Origin: QPJE01 sp051747745
GTDB taxonomy: Bacteria > Bacillota > Halanaerobiia > Halanaerobiales > Halanaerobiaceae
Length of the DNA: 64,000 bases
Direction of reading: 5' to 3'
Assembly: GCA_051747745.1 (NCBI GenBank)
Contig: JBNJGL010000002.1
Location: forward strand, 1-64,000
The first letter of the stretch is position 1, and every line of letters starts with the position of its first letter. Below are positions 1 to 8,663 of this stretch, piece by piece. A model generated the notes under the pieces. That model had not been told where the DNA came from, did not search any database, and worked only from the letters and a program-made list of their open reading frames with translations. The position numbers were made by a program, and so were the translations under genes.

Positions 1-137
1 AACAAACGTTCAACAAATATAAAGCTTTTCCAACTATAAATTAGCCGATTCATCTCCGCCCATTGACATAAGCGAGGCTTTCTCGGCTAAACTCGGTAAT
101 AGAAAATTTAGTATCCGCAGATATTGTAGATGACAGA

Positions 138-620
138 TTGATTGTTGTTATCGGAGCTGAAGCAGAAAAAATGAAAAATTATTTAAATACCTGCTGTAGT
201 GATTTGATAGAAACTAATTTTATGGAAATTAGAAAGAATTCAGACTATAAATCAGGTATGATGACAAGTGTAAAAAAAGGTCTTGAAAATTTAAATAAAA
301 GCACAGAACATATAATTTTTACTTTGGCTGATAAACCGATGATAAAACCTGCAATTTATAAAGAGATAAAAAATGAATTTTTAGAAAAAAACGCGGAAAT
401 TCTTATACCTGTTTATAATAAAATAAAAGGTCATCCTGTAATTATAAACAGAAAATTTTTGCCACAAATTAAGGAAATTACAGGACAGGGAGGACTTAGA
501 GAATTTTTTTCTCTTGTTCCGGAAAAAATATATTACTATAACTGCAGTGATGAAAGAATAATAATAGATATTGACACTAAAGAAGATTATAGATCATTTC
601 TGCCAGAGGAGGAAAATTAG
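138..620 (+). CDS. mocA: MocA/MobA-like molybdenum cofactor nucleotidyltransferase, 5' end damaged
   Basis: The 160 residues match the middle and C-terminal part of MobA-like NTP transferases such as MocA, which attaches CMP to the molybdenum cofactor. I see a VVIGAEAEK segment, a LADKP metal-binding motif near residue 63 and a GHPVI motif near residue 92. The family's N-terminal nucleotide loop (LAAGxSxRMG) is missing. Similarity continues upstream of the TTG start: the same frame reads SVIENLVSADIVDD from about position 93, but a stop lies at 69-71. Another frame reads AFSAKLGN just before it, which looks like the missing N-terminal part. A frameshift, a small deletion or poor sequence is likely at about 90-110. 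The neighbours (ModE-like, MolABC-like, XdhC) support a molybdenum hydroxylase role. As written the protein would probably be inactive. Confidence 0.6.
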   Translation: MIVVIGAEAEKMKNYLNTCCSDLIETNFMEIRKNSDYKSGMMTSVKKGLENLNKSTEHIIFTLADKPMIKPAIYKEIKNEFLEKNAEILIPVYNKIKGHPVIINRKFLPQIKEITGQGGLREFFSLVPEKIYYYNCSDERIIIDIDTKEDYRSFLPEEEN

Positions 621-986
621 ATGCAGCTGAATTATAAACTTTGGCTTGAAGAAGATGATAAGATGTTTGGGGATGGCCCGTGTCAGATAATGCAGCTTAT
701 AGATAGATTGGGCTCTCTGCGCCAGGCCGCAGCAGAAATTAATATGTCCTACAGTCAGGCATGGAAATTAATTAAAAAATTAGAGGAGAGACTGGAGTTT
801 AAACTTTTAAGAAAAAAAGCAGGTGGAAAAAGAGGTGGAGGTTCTGAACTGACAGAAAAAGGCCGGCTGCTTACAGAAACTTTTTCAGCATTTCGCCGTG
901 AAGCTCAAAGAGAACTTTCCAGTTTAGAGGACAAGCATTTCTCAAAAAAATTTTTCAAAAGATTAAATGATTTATCAGATGAATAA
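621..986 (+). CDS. ModE N-terminal-type winged-helix molybdate regulator
   Basis: This is a 121-residue LysR-like winged helix of the ModE N-terminal family, recognised by GPCQIMQLIDRLGSLRQAAAE (split here as GPCQIM, then IDRLGSLRQAA), MSYSQAWKLI and the wing segment GGKRGGGSELTEKG. Classical ModE also has C-terminal TOBE (Mop) domains that bind molybdate; none is present. It may sense nothing directly, or bind molybdate in another way. It starts at the ATG immediately after the mocA-like stop codon, so the two are co-transcribed. A dyad with the geometry of the E. coli ModE operator lies downstream at 1069-1092, before the importer genes, and is the obvious target. Confidence 0.8.
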   Translation: MQLNYKLWLEEDDKMFGDGPCQIMQLIDRLGSLRQAAAEINMSYSQAWKLIKKLEERLEFKLLRKKAGGKRGGGSELTEKGRLLTETFSAFRREAQRELSSLEDKHFSKKFFKRLNDLSDE

Positions 987-1054
987 TATTTTATAAAATA
1001 GATGGACTGTATTTTTAGTTTGAGCTGAGAAGCTGTGTTTTAAGCAGAAGTTAC

Positions 1055-1063
1055 TGATATAAT
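1055..1063 (+). promoter_or_regulatory. Extended -10 promoter of the molybdate-type importer operon
   Basis: TGATATAAT is an extended -10 element 75 bases before the binding-protein gene. I see no good -35 hexamer at the usual distance, which is tolerable with a TGn extension. The start point would fall at about 1070, inside the ModE-like dyad. Confidence 0.5.
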
Positions 1064-1068
1064 ATCAG

Positions 1069-1092
1069 GGTTATATGAGGTTACATATAACG
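1069..1092 (+). promoter_or_regulatory. ModE-type operator
   Basis: An inverted repeat, GGTTAT then 12 bases then ATAACG, where the inner bases extend the symmetry (GTTATAT / ATATAAC around 8 bases). The E. coli modA operator has CGTTAT, 12 bases and ATAACG. The spacing is identical and the half-sites nearly so. It lies right after the -10 element, where binding would block transcription. A ModE-type gene lies just upstream. Confidence 0.7.
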
Positions 1093-1137
1093 CTAATATT
1101 TAAAAACAATAAAAAATGAGTCCTATGGAGGGATTAG

Positions 1138-2157
1138 ATGTTCAGTTTTGCTTTAAGAAAATATATAAAAAAAGCCTTGTTGATATTTATTGCCACAGCA
1201 GTCATTTTTTCTCCTGCTGTTAGTGCAGAAAATACTGTAACAGATATGGTAGGCAGAAAAGTTGTAGTTCCAGATGATGTAAAAAAAATAGTGACCACAT
1301 ATAAGTCAGCAACTCAATTTGTGCTGGCTCTCAGAGCAGGAGATAGGCTGACAGGAGTGTCTGTAAAATCAGCTCAGCAGCCTCTTTTTACGGCCTTGCA
1401 GCCTAATATATCTTCTCTTCCCGAGGTTGGTTCCAAAAGAAAAGGCCTTAATCTGGAAACGATTTTGGAGACAGATCCGGATCTTGTAATACTTTTTCCG
1501 TATGGAGATGGGCCAGAAATAGCCGGGAAGCTAAAGGAACACGGTGTGGCTTCTCTAATAATAAATCCTGAGAGTTTGGGATTAATTAGAGAAACAACGC
1601 GACTTCTGGGGGAAGTACTTGATCAGAAAGAACAGGCAGATAATATTATCGGGGCATATGACAGTATACTGGAGTCGGTTAAACATACGGCCGAACTTCC
1701 CCAAAAGGAGAAAAAAGTTATCTATTTTGGAAACTCGGAGTTTACCGATACTGTTGGTGCAGAGATGCTGCAGACAGCTGTTATAGAACATGCCGGAGGA
1801 ATCAATCCTGCTGCTGATTTGAAAGCTGGTTTTATTAAGGCTTCTGCTGAAAATATTATAGAGTGGAATCCTGATCTTGCTGTTGTATCACAGTTTTACA
1901 GAGAAGATATCAACTCACTTTTGGAAGACAGCAGATTCAAACATATTAGTGCTTTTAAGGAAGATGAAATATACAGGTTCCCATCATCTCTAGAACCATG
2001 GGATTTCCCATCACCATCATCATATATAGCAGTCATATGGCTTGCAAAAACAGCCTATCCGGAAAAATTCAAAGATCTTGATTATAAAAAAACAGTAAAT
2101 GAATTTTATAAAACTCTTTATGGGATGAGCTTTGAAAAAATAGGTGGAGAGTTTTAA
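1138..2157 (+). CDS. Fec/MolA-type ABC substrate-binding protein, probably molybdate or tungstate
   Basis: A 339-residue periplasmic binding protein of the FecB/BtuF (class III, TroA-like) fold. It has a signal peptide of about 30 residues ending ..SPAVSA with no lipobox cysteine, then the typical TDMVGRKVVVPDDVKKIV opening and a DPDLVI motif near residue 115. The fold alone would suggest ferric siderophore, cobalamin or heme. Context points to an oxyanion of molybdenum: the Haemophilus MolBCA importer is of this same Fec type, a ModE-type regulator is adjacent, a ModE-like operator precedes the gene, and XdhC genes follow. Molybdate or tungstate is therefore an inference. It starts at ATG after GGAGGG. 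Confidence 0.75.
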   Translation: MFSFALRKYIKKALLIFIATAVIFSPAVSAENTVTDMVGRKVVVPDDVKKIVTTYKSATQFVLALRAGDRLTGVSVKSAQQPLFTALQPNISSLPEVGSKRKGLNLETILETDPDLVILFPYGDGPEIAGKLKEHGVASLIINPESLGLIRETTRLLGEVLDQKEQADNIIGAYDSILESVKHTAELPQKEKKVIYFGNSEFTDTVGAEMLQTAVIEHAGGINPAADLKAGFIKASAENIIEWNPDLAVVSQFYREDINSLLEDSRFKHISAFKEDEIYRFPSSLEPWDFPSPSSYIAVIWLAKTAYPEKFKDLDYKKTVNEFYKTLYGMSFEKIGGEF

Positions 2158-2175
2158 ACAAAAAAGGAGTATTTT

Positions 2176-3204
2176 ATGAATAATAAATCAATTTCTCCGG
2201 TTATAAAGATAATGCTGCTGACAGTACTGCTTTTAATCATTATAATAATTTCGCTTTTTATGGGAAATTATAAAATATCTCCAAAAAACTACAGTCAAAT
2301 ATTTAACTATCTTATATTCAGCATAAATTCTCAAATAACAGAAAGTCTGGACTGGTCTGTTTTTTATCATATAAGGCTGCCGAGGATAATAGCTGTAATG
2401 ATGGTTGGCTCTTCGCTGTCTATAACAGGTGCTGCATATCAAAATATTTTTAGAAATCCACTGGTGTCACCTGATATTCTGGGAGTTTCTGCAGGTGCCG
2501 GTCTTGGAGTGGCGGTTGGACTGCTGTACACAAGTGGGTCAATGGTTTATGTATACATATCTGCGTTTATTTTTGGCACGGCTGCTGTTGGACTGACATA
2601 TTTAATTAGTATGACCGCACACAGGAACAGTTCTATATTAATGGTTCTGGCAGGGATTATAATAGCTTCATTATCTAATGCCTTACTATCTCTGTTAAAA
2701 TATTTGGCTGATCCTATGGAAAAACTGCCAGGTATAGTTTTTTATTTAATGGGAGGATTCAGCAGGATTGGCTGGCGGGAAGTTTACTATTTAATACCAA
2801 TTTTTGTCATTGGATCAGCTGTTCTTCTGCTTTTTCGGTGGCAGCTGAATATTTTTTCGCTGGGAGAAGAAGAAGCTTCTTCACTTGGTATAAATATTTT
2901 CAGGATCAGGGTTATAATTATTTTTTTCAGCACCATAATGGTAGCTGCTTCGGTGGCTGCAGCAGGTCAGATTACCTGGATTGGGCTTGTAGTTCCACAT
3001 ATAGCTCGATATATAGTTGGTACAAATTATCGCTATTTTCTTCCCACAGCTGCCTTGTGTGGGTCACTGATGCTCCTAATTATGGATAATCTTGCACGGA
3101 CAGTAAGTGGAGCTGAAATTCCCATCAGTATAATAACAGCTCTAATTGGAGCCCCATTTTTTGCATATCTTCTACTTTCTAAAAAAGAAAGCGGGTGGAA
3201 CTAG
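2176..3204 (+). CDS. FecCD/MolB-type ABC importer permease
   Basis: A 342-residue hydrophobic protein of the FecCD family, with about ten membrane segments. It carries the family's RLPRIIAVMMVG segment near residue 62, the NPLVSPDILGVSAGAG segment near residue 95 and a C-terminal GLVVPHIARYIVG segment near residue 270 that contacts the ATPase. It follows the binding protein after 18 bases with an AAAGGAG site, and its stop overlaps the start of the ATPase gene. Together the three genes form a complete importer, probably for molybdate or tungstate (see the binding protein). Confidence 0.85.
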   Translation: MNNKSISPVIKIMLLTVLLLIIIIISLFMGNYKISPKNYSQIFNYLIFSINSQITESLDWSVFYHIRLPRIIAVMMVGSSLSITGAAYQNIFRNPLVSPDILGVSAGAGLGVAVGLLYTSGSMVYVYISAFIFGTAAVGLTYLISMTAHRNSSILMVLAGIIIASLSNALLSLLKYLADPMEKLPGIVFYLMGGFSRIGWREVYYLIPIFVIGSAVLLLFRWQLNIFSLGEEEASSLGINIFRIRVIIIFFSTIMVAASVAAAGQITWIGLVVPHIARYIVGTNYRYFLPTAALCGSLMLLIMDNLARTVSGAEIPISIITALIGAPFFAYLLLSKKESGWN

Positions 3205-3986
3205 TGCTTAAAGTAGAAAATCTCTGTTTTTCTTATTCTAGTAAAAATATACTCAATGATATTAATTTCAGGGCTGGTAGTGGGGAATTTATCTGTCTTC
3301 TGGGAGCAAATGGTTCTGGTAAAACAACACTTCTCAAATGTTTAAATGGATTATTAAATACAGATAGTGGACAAATACTTATTAATAATAAAAATATAAA
3401 AAATTTAAGCCGCAGACAAATTGCGGAACTGACTGCTGTTGTTCCACAGGAAAACCAGACAGTTTTTTCTTATACAGTTAAAGAAATAGCTGTTATGGGA
3501 GCAAATCCGTATATATCTTTTGTTAAAGGACCAACAGAAAAAGATTATTTAAAAGTATATAATATTCTTGAAAAGCTAAATATTAGATATCTGGCAGAGA
3601 AAAAATTTAATCAAATTTCTGGTGGTGAAAGACAGCTTGTTTTAATAGCAAGGGCTCTTATGCAGCAGTCCAATATTTTGCTGTTGGATGAGCCAAATGC
3701 ACATCTTGATTTTAAAAACCAGCATTTATTGATGGAAATTATGCAGCAGTTAAGATATGAAGGGAAAACTATTATTACAGCAATACATGATCCCAACCTT
3801 GCTTACCGCTACTGCCAAAAAGCTTTAATTCTTTCTGATGGTAGTCTGATTGCAGATGGAAGAGTAAAAAAGGTTATGACAGAAGATAATTTGAGCAGAG
3901 CTTATGATACAGAAATAAAACTGAACAAAGGTGGAACAAGAATTGAATTTTGTTCAGAGGCTTTTTCACACAAAACAGCAAATTAA
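3195..3986 (+). CDS. Fec/MolC-type ABC importer ATPase
   Basis: ABC ATPase with Walker A GANGSGKTT near residue 36, Q-loop VVPQEN, signature SGGERQ near residue 140 and Walker B LLLDEPNAHLD. The GTG at 3195 overlaps the permease stop. A second GTG at 3204 is better placed behind the GGTGG at 3194-3198 and may be the true start, giving a protein three residues shorter. It energises the 2176-3204 permease. The C-terminal residues after 230 are poorly conserved, as usual for this family. Confidence 0.85.
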   Translation: MELVLKVENLCFSYSSKNILNDINFRAGSGEFICLLGANGSGKTTLLKCLNGLLNTDSGQILINNKNIKNLSRRQIAELTAVVPQENQTVFSYTVKEIAVMGANPYISFVKGPTEKDYLKVYNILEKLNIRYLAEKKFNQISGGERQLVLIARALMQQSNILLLDEPNAHLDFKNQHLLMEIMQQLRYEGKTIITAIHDPNLAYRYCQKALILSDGSLIADGRVKKVMTEDNLSRAYDTEIKLNKGGTRIEFCSEAFSHKTAN

Positions 3987-4018
3987 GAACAGAATACAGA
4001 AGTGGGGGAGTGGTATTA

Positions 4019-4798
4019 ATGAAAGATTTTTTTAAGAAAATTTCAGAACAGTTTAGCAGTTCTCATAAAGTAATAACGGCTGTTCTGACAGGATTTGAGT
4101 CAGATAATTTGGATGAAAACCTGCTGGGAGAAATGATGTTAATAGATGAGAAAGGGGAAATTGAATTTTCTTCTGAAAAAATGGAGGCAGAAATCAGCAG
4201 ATATATTATAGAAGAAGAAATAAAAAATGAACTGCTCAATTTAACAGATACAGATAAATCAGAATTGAAAAATATTGAGCTCAGCAGTGATGAAAAAATA
4301 GAATTATTTGTAGAGCCGGTAGTGGATAAACCCCGCCTGCTTGTTTTTGGGGCAGGACATATAGCTGCACCACTTGTCAAAATTTCGAGTCTTATAGATT
4401 TTGAAATAACAGTTATTGATGATAGAGATGAATTTTTGAATTATGATAACTTTCCAAATGCCGACAGGTTAAGATGTCTTCCTTATCGGGATTATTTTTC
4501 TGATTTTACTGCACAGAAAAATGATTATATAGTAATTGTTACAAGAGGTCATCAGTTTGATTATGAAGTTTTAAAAGAAGTGATAAGAACAGACGTGAAA
4601 TATATCGGAATGATAGGAAGTTCAAAAAAAATAAAAGAAGTTTATACAAAATTAAAAGAAAAAGATGGCATTTCTGATTCTGAATTTAAAAAAGTTCATT
4701 CTCCAATTGGAATTAAAATAAATAGTGAGACACCTGAAGAAATTGCGGTTGCAATTGCTGCTGAATTAATTTCTGTCAGGAGGGGTAAGAGTGCGTAA
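4019..4798 (+). CDS. XdhC family protein, Rossmann (C-terminal) domain part
   Basis: About 259 residues from the ATG at 4019, which follows GTGGGGGAGTGG. The second half is the XdhC Rossmann domain: LLVFGAGHIAAPL near residue 106, TVIDDRDEF, IVIVTRGHQFDYE and YIGMIGSSKK, ending with the ETPEEIAVAIAAELI motif typical of XdhC. XdhC proteins deliver and sulfurate molybdenum cofactor for xanthine dehydrogenase-type hydroxylases. The N-terminal 100 residues are acidic and unlike the usual XdhC_CoxI domain, which is encoded by the next gene instead. A longer frame back to 3950 overlaps the ATPase gene and lacks a ribosome site. Confidence 0.8.
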   Translation: MKDFFKKISEQFSSSHKVITAVLTGFESDNLDENLLGEMMLIDEKGEIEFSSEKMEAEISRYIIEEEIKNELLNLTDTDKSELKNIELSSDEKIELFVEPVVDKPRLLVFGAGHIAAPLVKISSLIDFEITVIDDRDEFLNYDNFPNADRLRCLPYRDYFSDFTAQKNDYIVIVTRGHQFDYEVLKEVIRTDVKYIGMIGSSKKIKEVYTKLKEKDGISDSEFKKVHSPIGIKINSETPEEIAVAIAAELISVRRGKSA

Positions 4799-5108
4799 AT
4801 CTATTGTAGAGAAAATAATCGAACAGAAGGAAGACAGCCAAAAAATTGTGAGAGCTGTTGTAATAAACTCTAAAAGTTCATCACCGAGAAATACAGGTAA
4901 TGAAATGCTTATTCTTGCAGATGGAAATACTTTCGGTACAATTGGTGGAGGAAGAGATGAAAAGCTGGTGGTTGATGAAGCGCTAAAACTTTTTGCTGAA
5001 AATGAAAGCAGTTCCAGAAAATTAGAGATCAATTTGAGCAGAAAAGAAGCTGCGGGAATCGGATGGGTATGTGGTGGGAATGTAGAAATTTTTATTCAAT
5101 TAATATAA
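4791..5108 (+). CDS. XdhC_CoxI N-terminal domain protein, stand-alone
   Basis: This 105-residue protein consists of one XdhC_CoxI domain: AVVINSKSSSPRNTG near residue 23, GTIGGGRDE near residue 50 and the closing WVCGGNVEIFI. In full-length XdhC this domain precedes the Rossmann domain in one chain. Here it is separate and downstream, starting at GTG within an 8-base overlap with the preceding gene, so translation is coupled. The two products probably form one functional XdhC. The C-terminal end is natural (family domain boundary), not a frameshift, since the Rossmann part already lies upstream. Confidence 0.8.
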   Translation: MRKSIVEKIIEQKEDSQKIVRAVVINSKSSSPRNTGNEMLILADGNTFGTIGGGRDEKLVVDEALKLFAENESSSRKLEINLSRKEAAGIGWVCGGNVEIFIQLI

Positions 5109-5150
5109 AGTTTTGGCCCATCTGACAGCAATGTCATATTTATGTAAGCT

Positions 5151-5179
5151 TTGACACAGAGAATATTTTCTGATATAAT
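5151..5179 (+). promoter_or_regulatory. Sigma-A promoter
   Basis: TTGACA at 5151-5156, a 17-base spacer, and TATAAT at 5174-5179 with an upstream TGA (extended -10). This is a near-ideal vegetative promoter 32 bases before the amidotransferase-like gene, separating it from the molybdenum genes. Confidence 0.85.
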
Positions 5180-5211
5180 TAACAAAATTTTAGAATGGCT
5201 GGAGGGCAGAT

Positions 5212-5979
5212 ATGAGGCCTAAAATATTGATTGCATCATTTAAAATGCCGACAGAAAAATTAGGTGAACAGTATAGATTGGGTGGAGTAGATTTCAGTCT
5301 TTTAACACAGGATTATTCTGACTCTGTAAGTGCTGCCGGGGGATATCCTTATATTCTTCCTTATCTGGCAGCCAGGGAAGATGATCAGGAGTATATTGAA
5401 AATTTTATTGCCGATTTTGATGGGGTAATACTTCCTGGTGGAAGTGATATTGATCCGGCTCTGTATAACTCTTATCCTCAGAAAAACCTGGGCCAGATTT
5501 ATCCCGAAAGAGATAGATGGGAACTTAAAATTTTGGAAATAGCAAAAAAATTAAAAAAACCGATTCTGGGAATTTGTCGGGGATTTCAGCTTATCAATAT
5601 ATATTATGGAGGCAGTTTGAAAGTTGATGTCTGTGGAAATAATACCGGCAGCAGAATACCGCATATGGCTTTAATGGTGCCCAAGTATTATAAGACACAT
5701 AAGATAGAAATTAAAGAAAACACAAAGCTATCTGAGATAATGAATGGCAGGACAGAAATATCTGTTAATAGTTATCACCATCAGGCTGTAGAAACAGTAG
5801 GAAGTGGGCTGACCGTTAGTGCATCAGCCCCGGACGGAGTTGTGGAAGCTGTTGAGGATAGAAATTATCCATACCTTTTTGGTGTACAGTGGCATCCGGA
5901 AATGATGGCAGGAAATGATCCGGAACAGCTTAGAATATTCGAAAATTTTATTGAGTTTTGTCGGGATGATATTAAATAA
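5212..5979 (+). CDS. Class I glutamine amidotransferase-like gamma-glutamyl hydrolase (peptidase C26, PuuD-like)
   Basis: A 255-residue cytosolic hydrolase. The nucleophile elbow GICRGFQL places the catalytic cysteine near residue 121, and VQWHPE near residue 226 supplies histidine and glutamate. LPGGSDIDP and SYHHQAV are typical of the gamma-glutamyl-GABA hydrolase (PuuD) branch. It cleaves gamma-glutamyl amides; the exact substrate cannot be told from sequence, and no other putrescine genes are adjacent. It starts at ATG after GGAGGG and has its own strong promoter. The ABC binding-protein gene follows after about 36 bases, so the pair may be co-transcribed. Confidence 0.85.
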   Translation: MRPKILIASFKMPTEKLGEQYRLGGVDFSLLTQDYSDSVSAAGGYPYILPYLAAREDDQEYIENFIADFDGVILPGGSDIDPALYNSYPQKNLGQIYPERDRWELKILEIAKKLKKPILGICRGFQLINIYYGGSLKVDVCGNNTGSRIPHMALMVPKYYKTHKIEIKENTKLSEIMNGRTEISVNSYHHQAVETVGSGLTVSASAPDGVVEAVEDRNYPYLFGVQWHPEMMAGNDPEQLRIFENFIEFCRDDIK

Positions 5980-6015
5980 AGGTAGTAAAGGTAGTATATG
6001 ATGAGGAGGAAAAAA

Positions 6016-7554
6016 ATGAAGAAAAAATTATTAATATCGATATTAATCTCAGTTATGCTTTTTACTCTGCTGGGGTCAGTACAGGCACAGGATAAAGATA
6101 CTTTTGTAATGGGAATTGAAGATGAGGTGAGTGATTTAGATCCGGGATTTACAACTATATCGGTAAATGAAAGAGTAACATCACTTATTTTTGATGGGCT
6201 GGTTGAATATGGGAAGAACAATAGAATTGTTCCCGGTATTGCTGAAGACTGGACAGTCAGTGAAGATGGAAGAGAATATATATTCAATCTGCGAGATGAT
6301 GTTAAATTTCATAATGGCACTGAGCTGACAGCATCTGATGTAAAGTTTACCTATGAAAGAATACTCGATCCTGAAGCGGGATCCGGATTAAGATCCAAAA
6401 TAGAGAGTGTTGAAAATATAGAGATTTTAAATGATTATAAAATCAAATTCACTTTGAGTGAACCATATTCACCTTTTCTGCTGGCGATGACATTTGGAAT
6501 AGTTCCTGAAGACTATGTAAAAGAGAATGGTGAAGATGTATTATCCAGAAACCCTGTTGGCGCAGGTCCATTTAAACTGGAAAACTGGGAAGCTGGAAAT
6601 AAGCTGGAATTATCAGCATTTGAAGAACACTGGAATAAAATACCGAAATTAAAAAAGGTTATTATAAGACCGATATCAGAATCTTCAACTCAGGCAATGG
6701 AGCTCAGGAGTGGAGGAATAGATTTTGCAGTCAATATTGATGTAGGGCAGCTGCAGTCATTTGCTGATAATGATAATTTTAAAGTTAAATCTGCCGCAGG
6801 AGCCGGTATTAACTTTTTGGGTTTCAATTTTACGATAAATCCATACAGTAATCTGGAATTTAGAAAAGCAGTTATCCAGGCAGTGCCATTTAAAGAAATG
6901 GTGCCACAGATATTTGGAATGCAGGGACAGAATGCGTATTCTATGCTGCCCCCAAACCTCTGGCCTGATGACAGTGAATATCTAAAAGATAATGCAGTTA
7001 AATTTAATCCAGAAGAAGCTAAAAATAAATTTTCTGAACTAAAAGAAAGTGGAGTTATTCCTGAAGATTTTGTAGCAGAAGTTTATGTATCGAACAGCCG
7101 TCCTTCTCAGGTTAAAACAGCTGAGGCAATGGTTACTGCATTAAAACAGGCAGGTCTAAAAGCAGAAACTAATGCCATGGAATTTGGCACTATGTGGGAT
7201 ATGCTGGGTAGAGGAGAAATTGGTATGTTCTTTCTGAGATTTGTATCTGACCCGGATCCGGACTACTGGTTATACAGATTCTTTAAATCTGATGGTGCAT
7301 TAAATAGAGCTTTTTATGAAGATGAAGAGGTAGATAAATGGTTAGAAGAAGCAAGAATAGTTTCTGACCAGGAAAAAAGAGAAGAGCTTTATAAAAATGT
7401 TTTAAGAAAAGTTCTGACAGAAGACGTTGTTTTCTATCCTTTTGCACATTCAAATCAGATATATGTTATGCAGGATAATGTTAGAGAACTTGAACCTGGC
7501 AATTCACTTCTGATACCACTTGTGACTCCAAATGCCAATGTTTATAAAGAATAA
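6016..7554 (+). CDS. Peptide/nickel-type (SBP family 5) ABC substrate-binding protein
   Basis: About 512 residues, family 5 extracellular solute-binding protein (DppA/OppA type). The signal peptide runs to about residue 24 (..LGSVQA) with no lipobox. Typical motifs are LDPGFTTI, a GLVEYG segment, LRDDVKFHNG near residue 90 and PVGAGPFKLENWE near residue 178. I start it at the ATG at 6016, directly behind AGGAGG; the ATGs at 5998 and 6001 lie in or before that site. A perfect hairpin terminator separates it from its permeases, which would make binding protein more abundant than transporter. The ligand is not predictable: peptides, sugars and metal chelates are all known for this family. Confidence 0.85.
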   Translation: MKKKLLISILISVMLFTLLGSVQAQDKDTFVMGIEDEVSDLDPGFTTISVNERVTSLIFDGLVEYGKNNRIVPGIAEDWTVSEDGREYIFNLRDDVKFHNGTELTASDVKFTYERILDPEAGSGLRSKIESVENIEILNDYKIKFTLSEPYSPFLLAMTFGIVPEDYVKENGEDVLSRNPVGAGPFKLENWEAGNKLELSAFEEHWNKIPKLKKVIIRPISESSTQAMELRSGGIDFAVNIDVGQLQSFADNDNFKVKSAAGAGINFLGFNFTINPYSNLEFRKAVIQAVPFKEMVPQIFGMQGQNAYSMLPPNLWPDDSEYLKDNAVKFNPEEAKNKFSELKESGVIPEDFVAEVYVSNSRPSQVKTAEAMVTALKQAGLKAETNAMEFGTMWDMLGRGEIGMFFLRFVSDPDPDYWLYRFFKSDGALNRAFYEDEEVDKWLEEARIVSDQEKREELYKNVLRKVLTEDVVFYPFAHSNQIYVMQDNVRELEPGNSLLIPLVTPNANVYKE

Positions 7555-7640
7555 ACTTGACTATGTTTAAATGAAACTTTATTATGCTGTAATAAAAATA
7601 AATTTCAATTATCTCAGTCAAGACTGACATAAGATTGATG

Positions 7641-7675
7641 TATGCAAGCAGTTTTCCTGCTTGCATACTCTTTTT
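7641..7675 (+). terminator. Intrinsic terminator between binding protein and permeases
   Basis: A perfect 12-bp stem (7641-7652 with 7658-7669), 5-base loop TTTTC, followed by TCTTTTT. It probably ends most transcripts after the binding-protein gene with partial read-through. Confidence 0.85.
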
Positions 7676-7693
7676 AGAAAGAAGGTGAATTTA

Positions 7694-8632
7694 TTGTTTG
7701 CATATATAATTAAAAGACTGCTCTGGATAATTCCTGTTCTAATAGGAGTTTCACTGATTTTATTTGGAATTATGCAGCTTGTTCCTGGAGATCCTGCTGC
7801 TATAATGCTGGGCACTAATGTTACTCCTGAAGCATTAGAAGCTTTAAATGAAAAATTCGGTTTTAATAAACCTGTACATACCAGATATTTTTTGATGTTG
7901 AAGAATTTTTTGAACGGAGAATTAGAATCGATTTATTATAAAGATAAGGTGATAAATATCATCCAAAGCAGGCTTTATGCAACTATTGAGCTGGGGACAT
8001 TATCACTTATAATAGCTGTAGTTATTGCTATCCCGACCGGAGTGATTGCAGCAGTAAAGAAAAACTCTATATTTGATTTGATAAGTATGTTTATTGCTAC
8101 GATTGGGATTTCGGTACCGGCATTTTTCACTGGACTTATTTTTATTTACTTATTTTCAGTTTATTTTAATATTTTCCCTTCTTCCGGATATGGAGGACCA
8201 TTCTGGACAGCAGATGGGCTGTCACACCTTATTTTACCTGCTTTTGCTTTAAGCACAGTTATGATTGCAAGCACCAGCCGTTTAACTCGTTCCGCAATGC
8301 TTGATATAATGAAAGAGGATTATCTTGTTACAGCACGATCCAAAGGGGTAAAAGAAAAGATAGTGATTTTAAAACACGCCTTCAGAAATGCTCTGATACC
8401 AATCATAACAAATATAGGTAATCAGCTTGCCATGATGTTTGGAGGAGCTATCTTAATTGAATCTGTTTTTGCCTGGCCTGGAGTAGGGAGACTTGCTGTA
8501 AAAGCAGTGGAATTTAGAGACCAGCCGCTGGTATTTGGTTCGATTTTAATACTTTCTTTTATATATGTGGTGGTAAATTTGTTTGTTGACCTACTTTATG
8601 GATTTATAAATCCGAGAATAACATATAAATAA
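7694..8632 (+). CDS. DppB/OppB-type ABC permease
   Basis: About 312 residues with six membrane segments and the family opening FAYIIKRLLWIIPVLIG. The EAA loop that contacts the ATPase is present (ARSKGVKEKIVILKHAFRNALIP, seen as ARSKGV..KHAFRNALIP near residue 215). I start it at the TTG at 7694 behind GAAGGTG; the longer frame back to 7661 runs through the terminator stem and has no ribosome site. It pairs with the next gene. Confidence 0.88.
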   Translation: MFAYIIKRLLWIIPVLIGVSLILFGIMQLVPGDPAAIMLGTNVTPEALEALNEKFGFNKPVHTRYFLMLKNFLNGELESIYYKDKVINIIQSRLYATIELGTLSLIIAVVIAIPTGVIAAVKKNSIFDLISMFIATIGISVPAFFTGLIFIYLFSVYFNIFPSSGYGGPFWTADGLSHLILPAFALSTVMIASTSRLTRSAMLDIMKEDYLVTARSKGVKEKIVILKHAFRNALIPIITNIGNQLAMMFGGAILIESVFAWPGVGRLAVKAVEFRDQPLVFGSILILSFIYVVVNLFVDLLYGFINPRITYK

Positions 8633-8663
8633 AGGAAGAGTTTACTGAATAGAGGTGTAGGAA

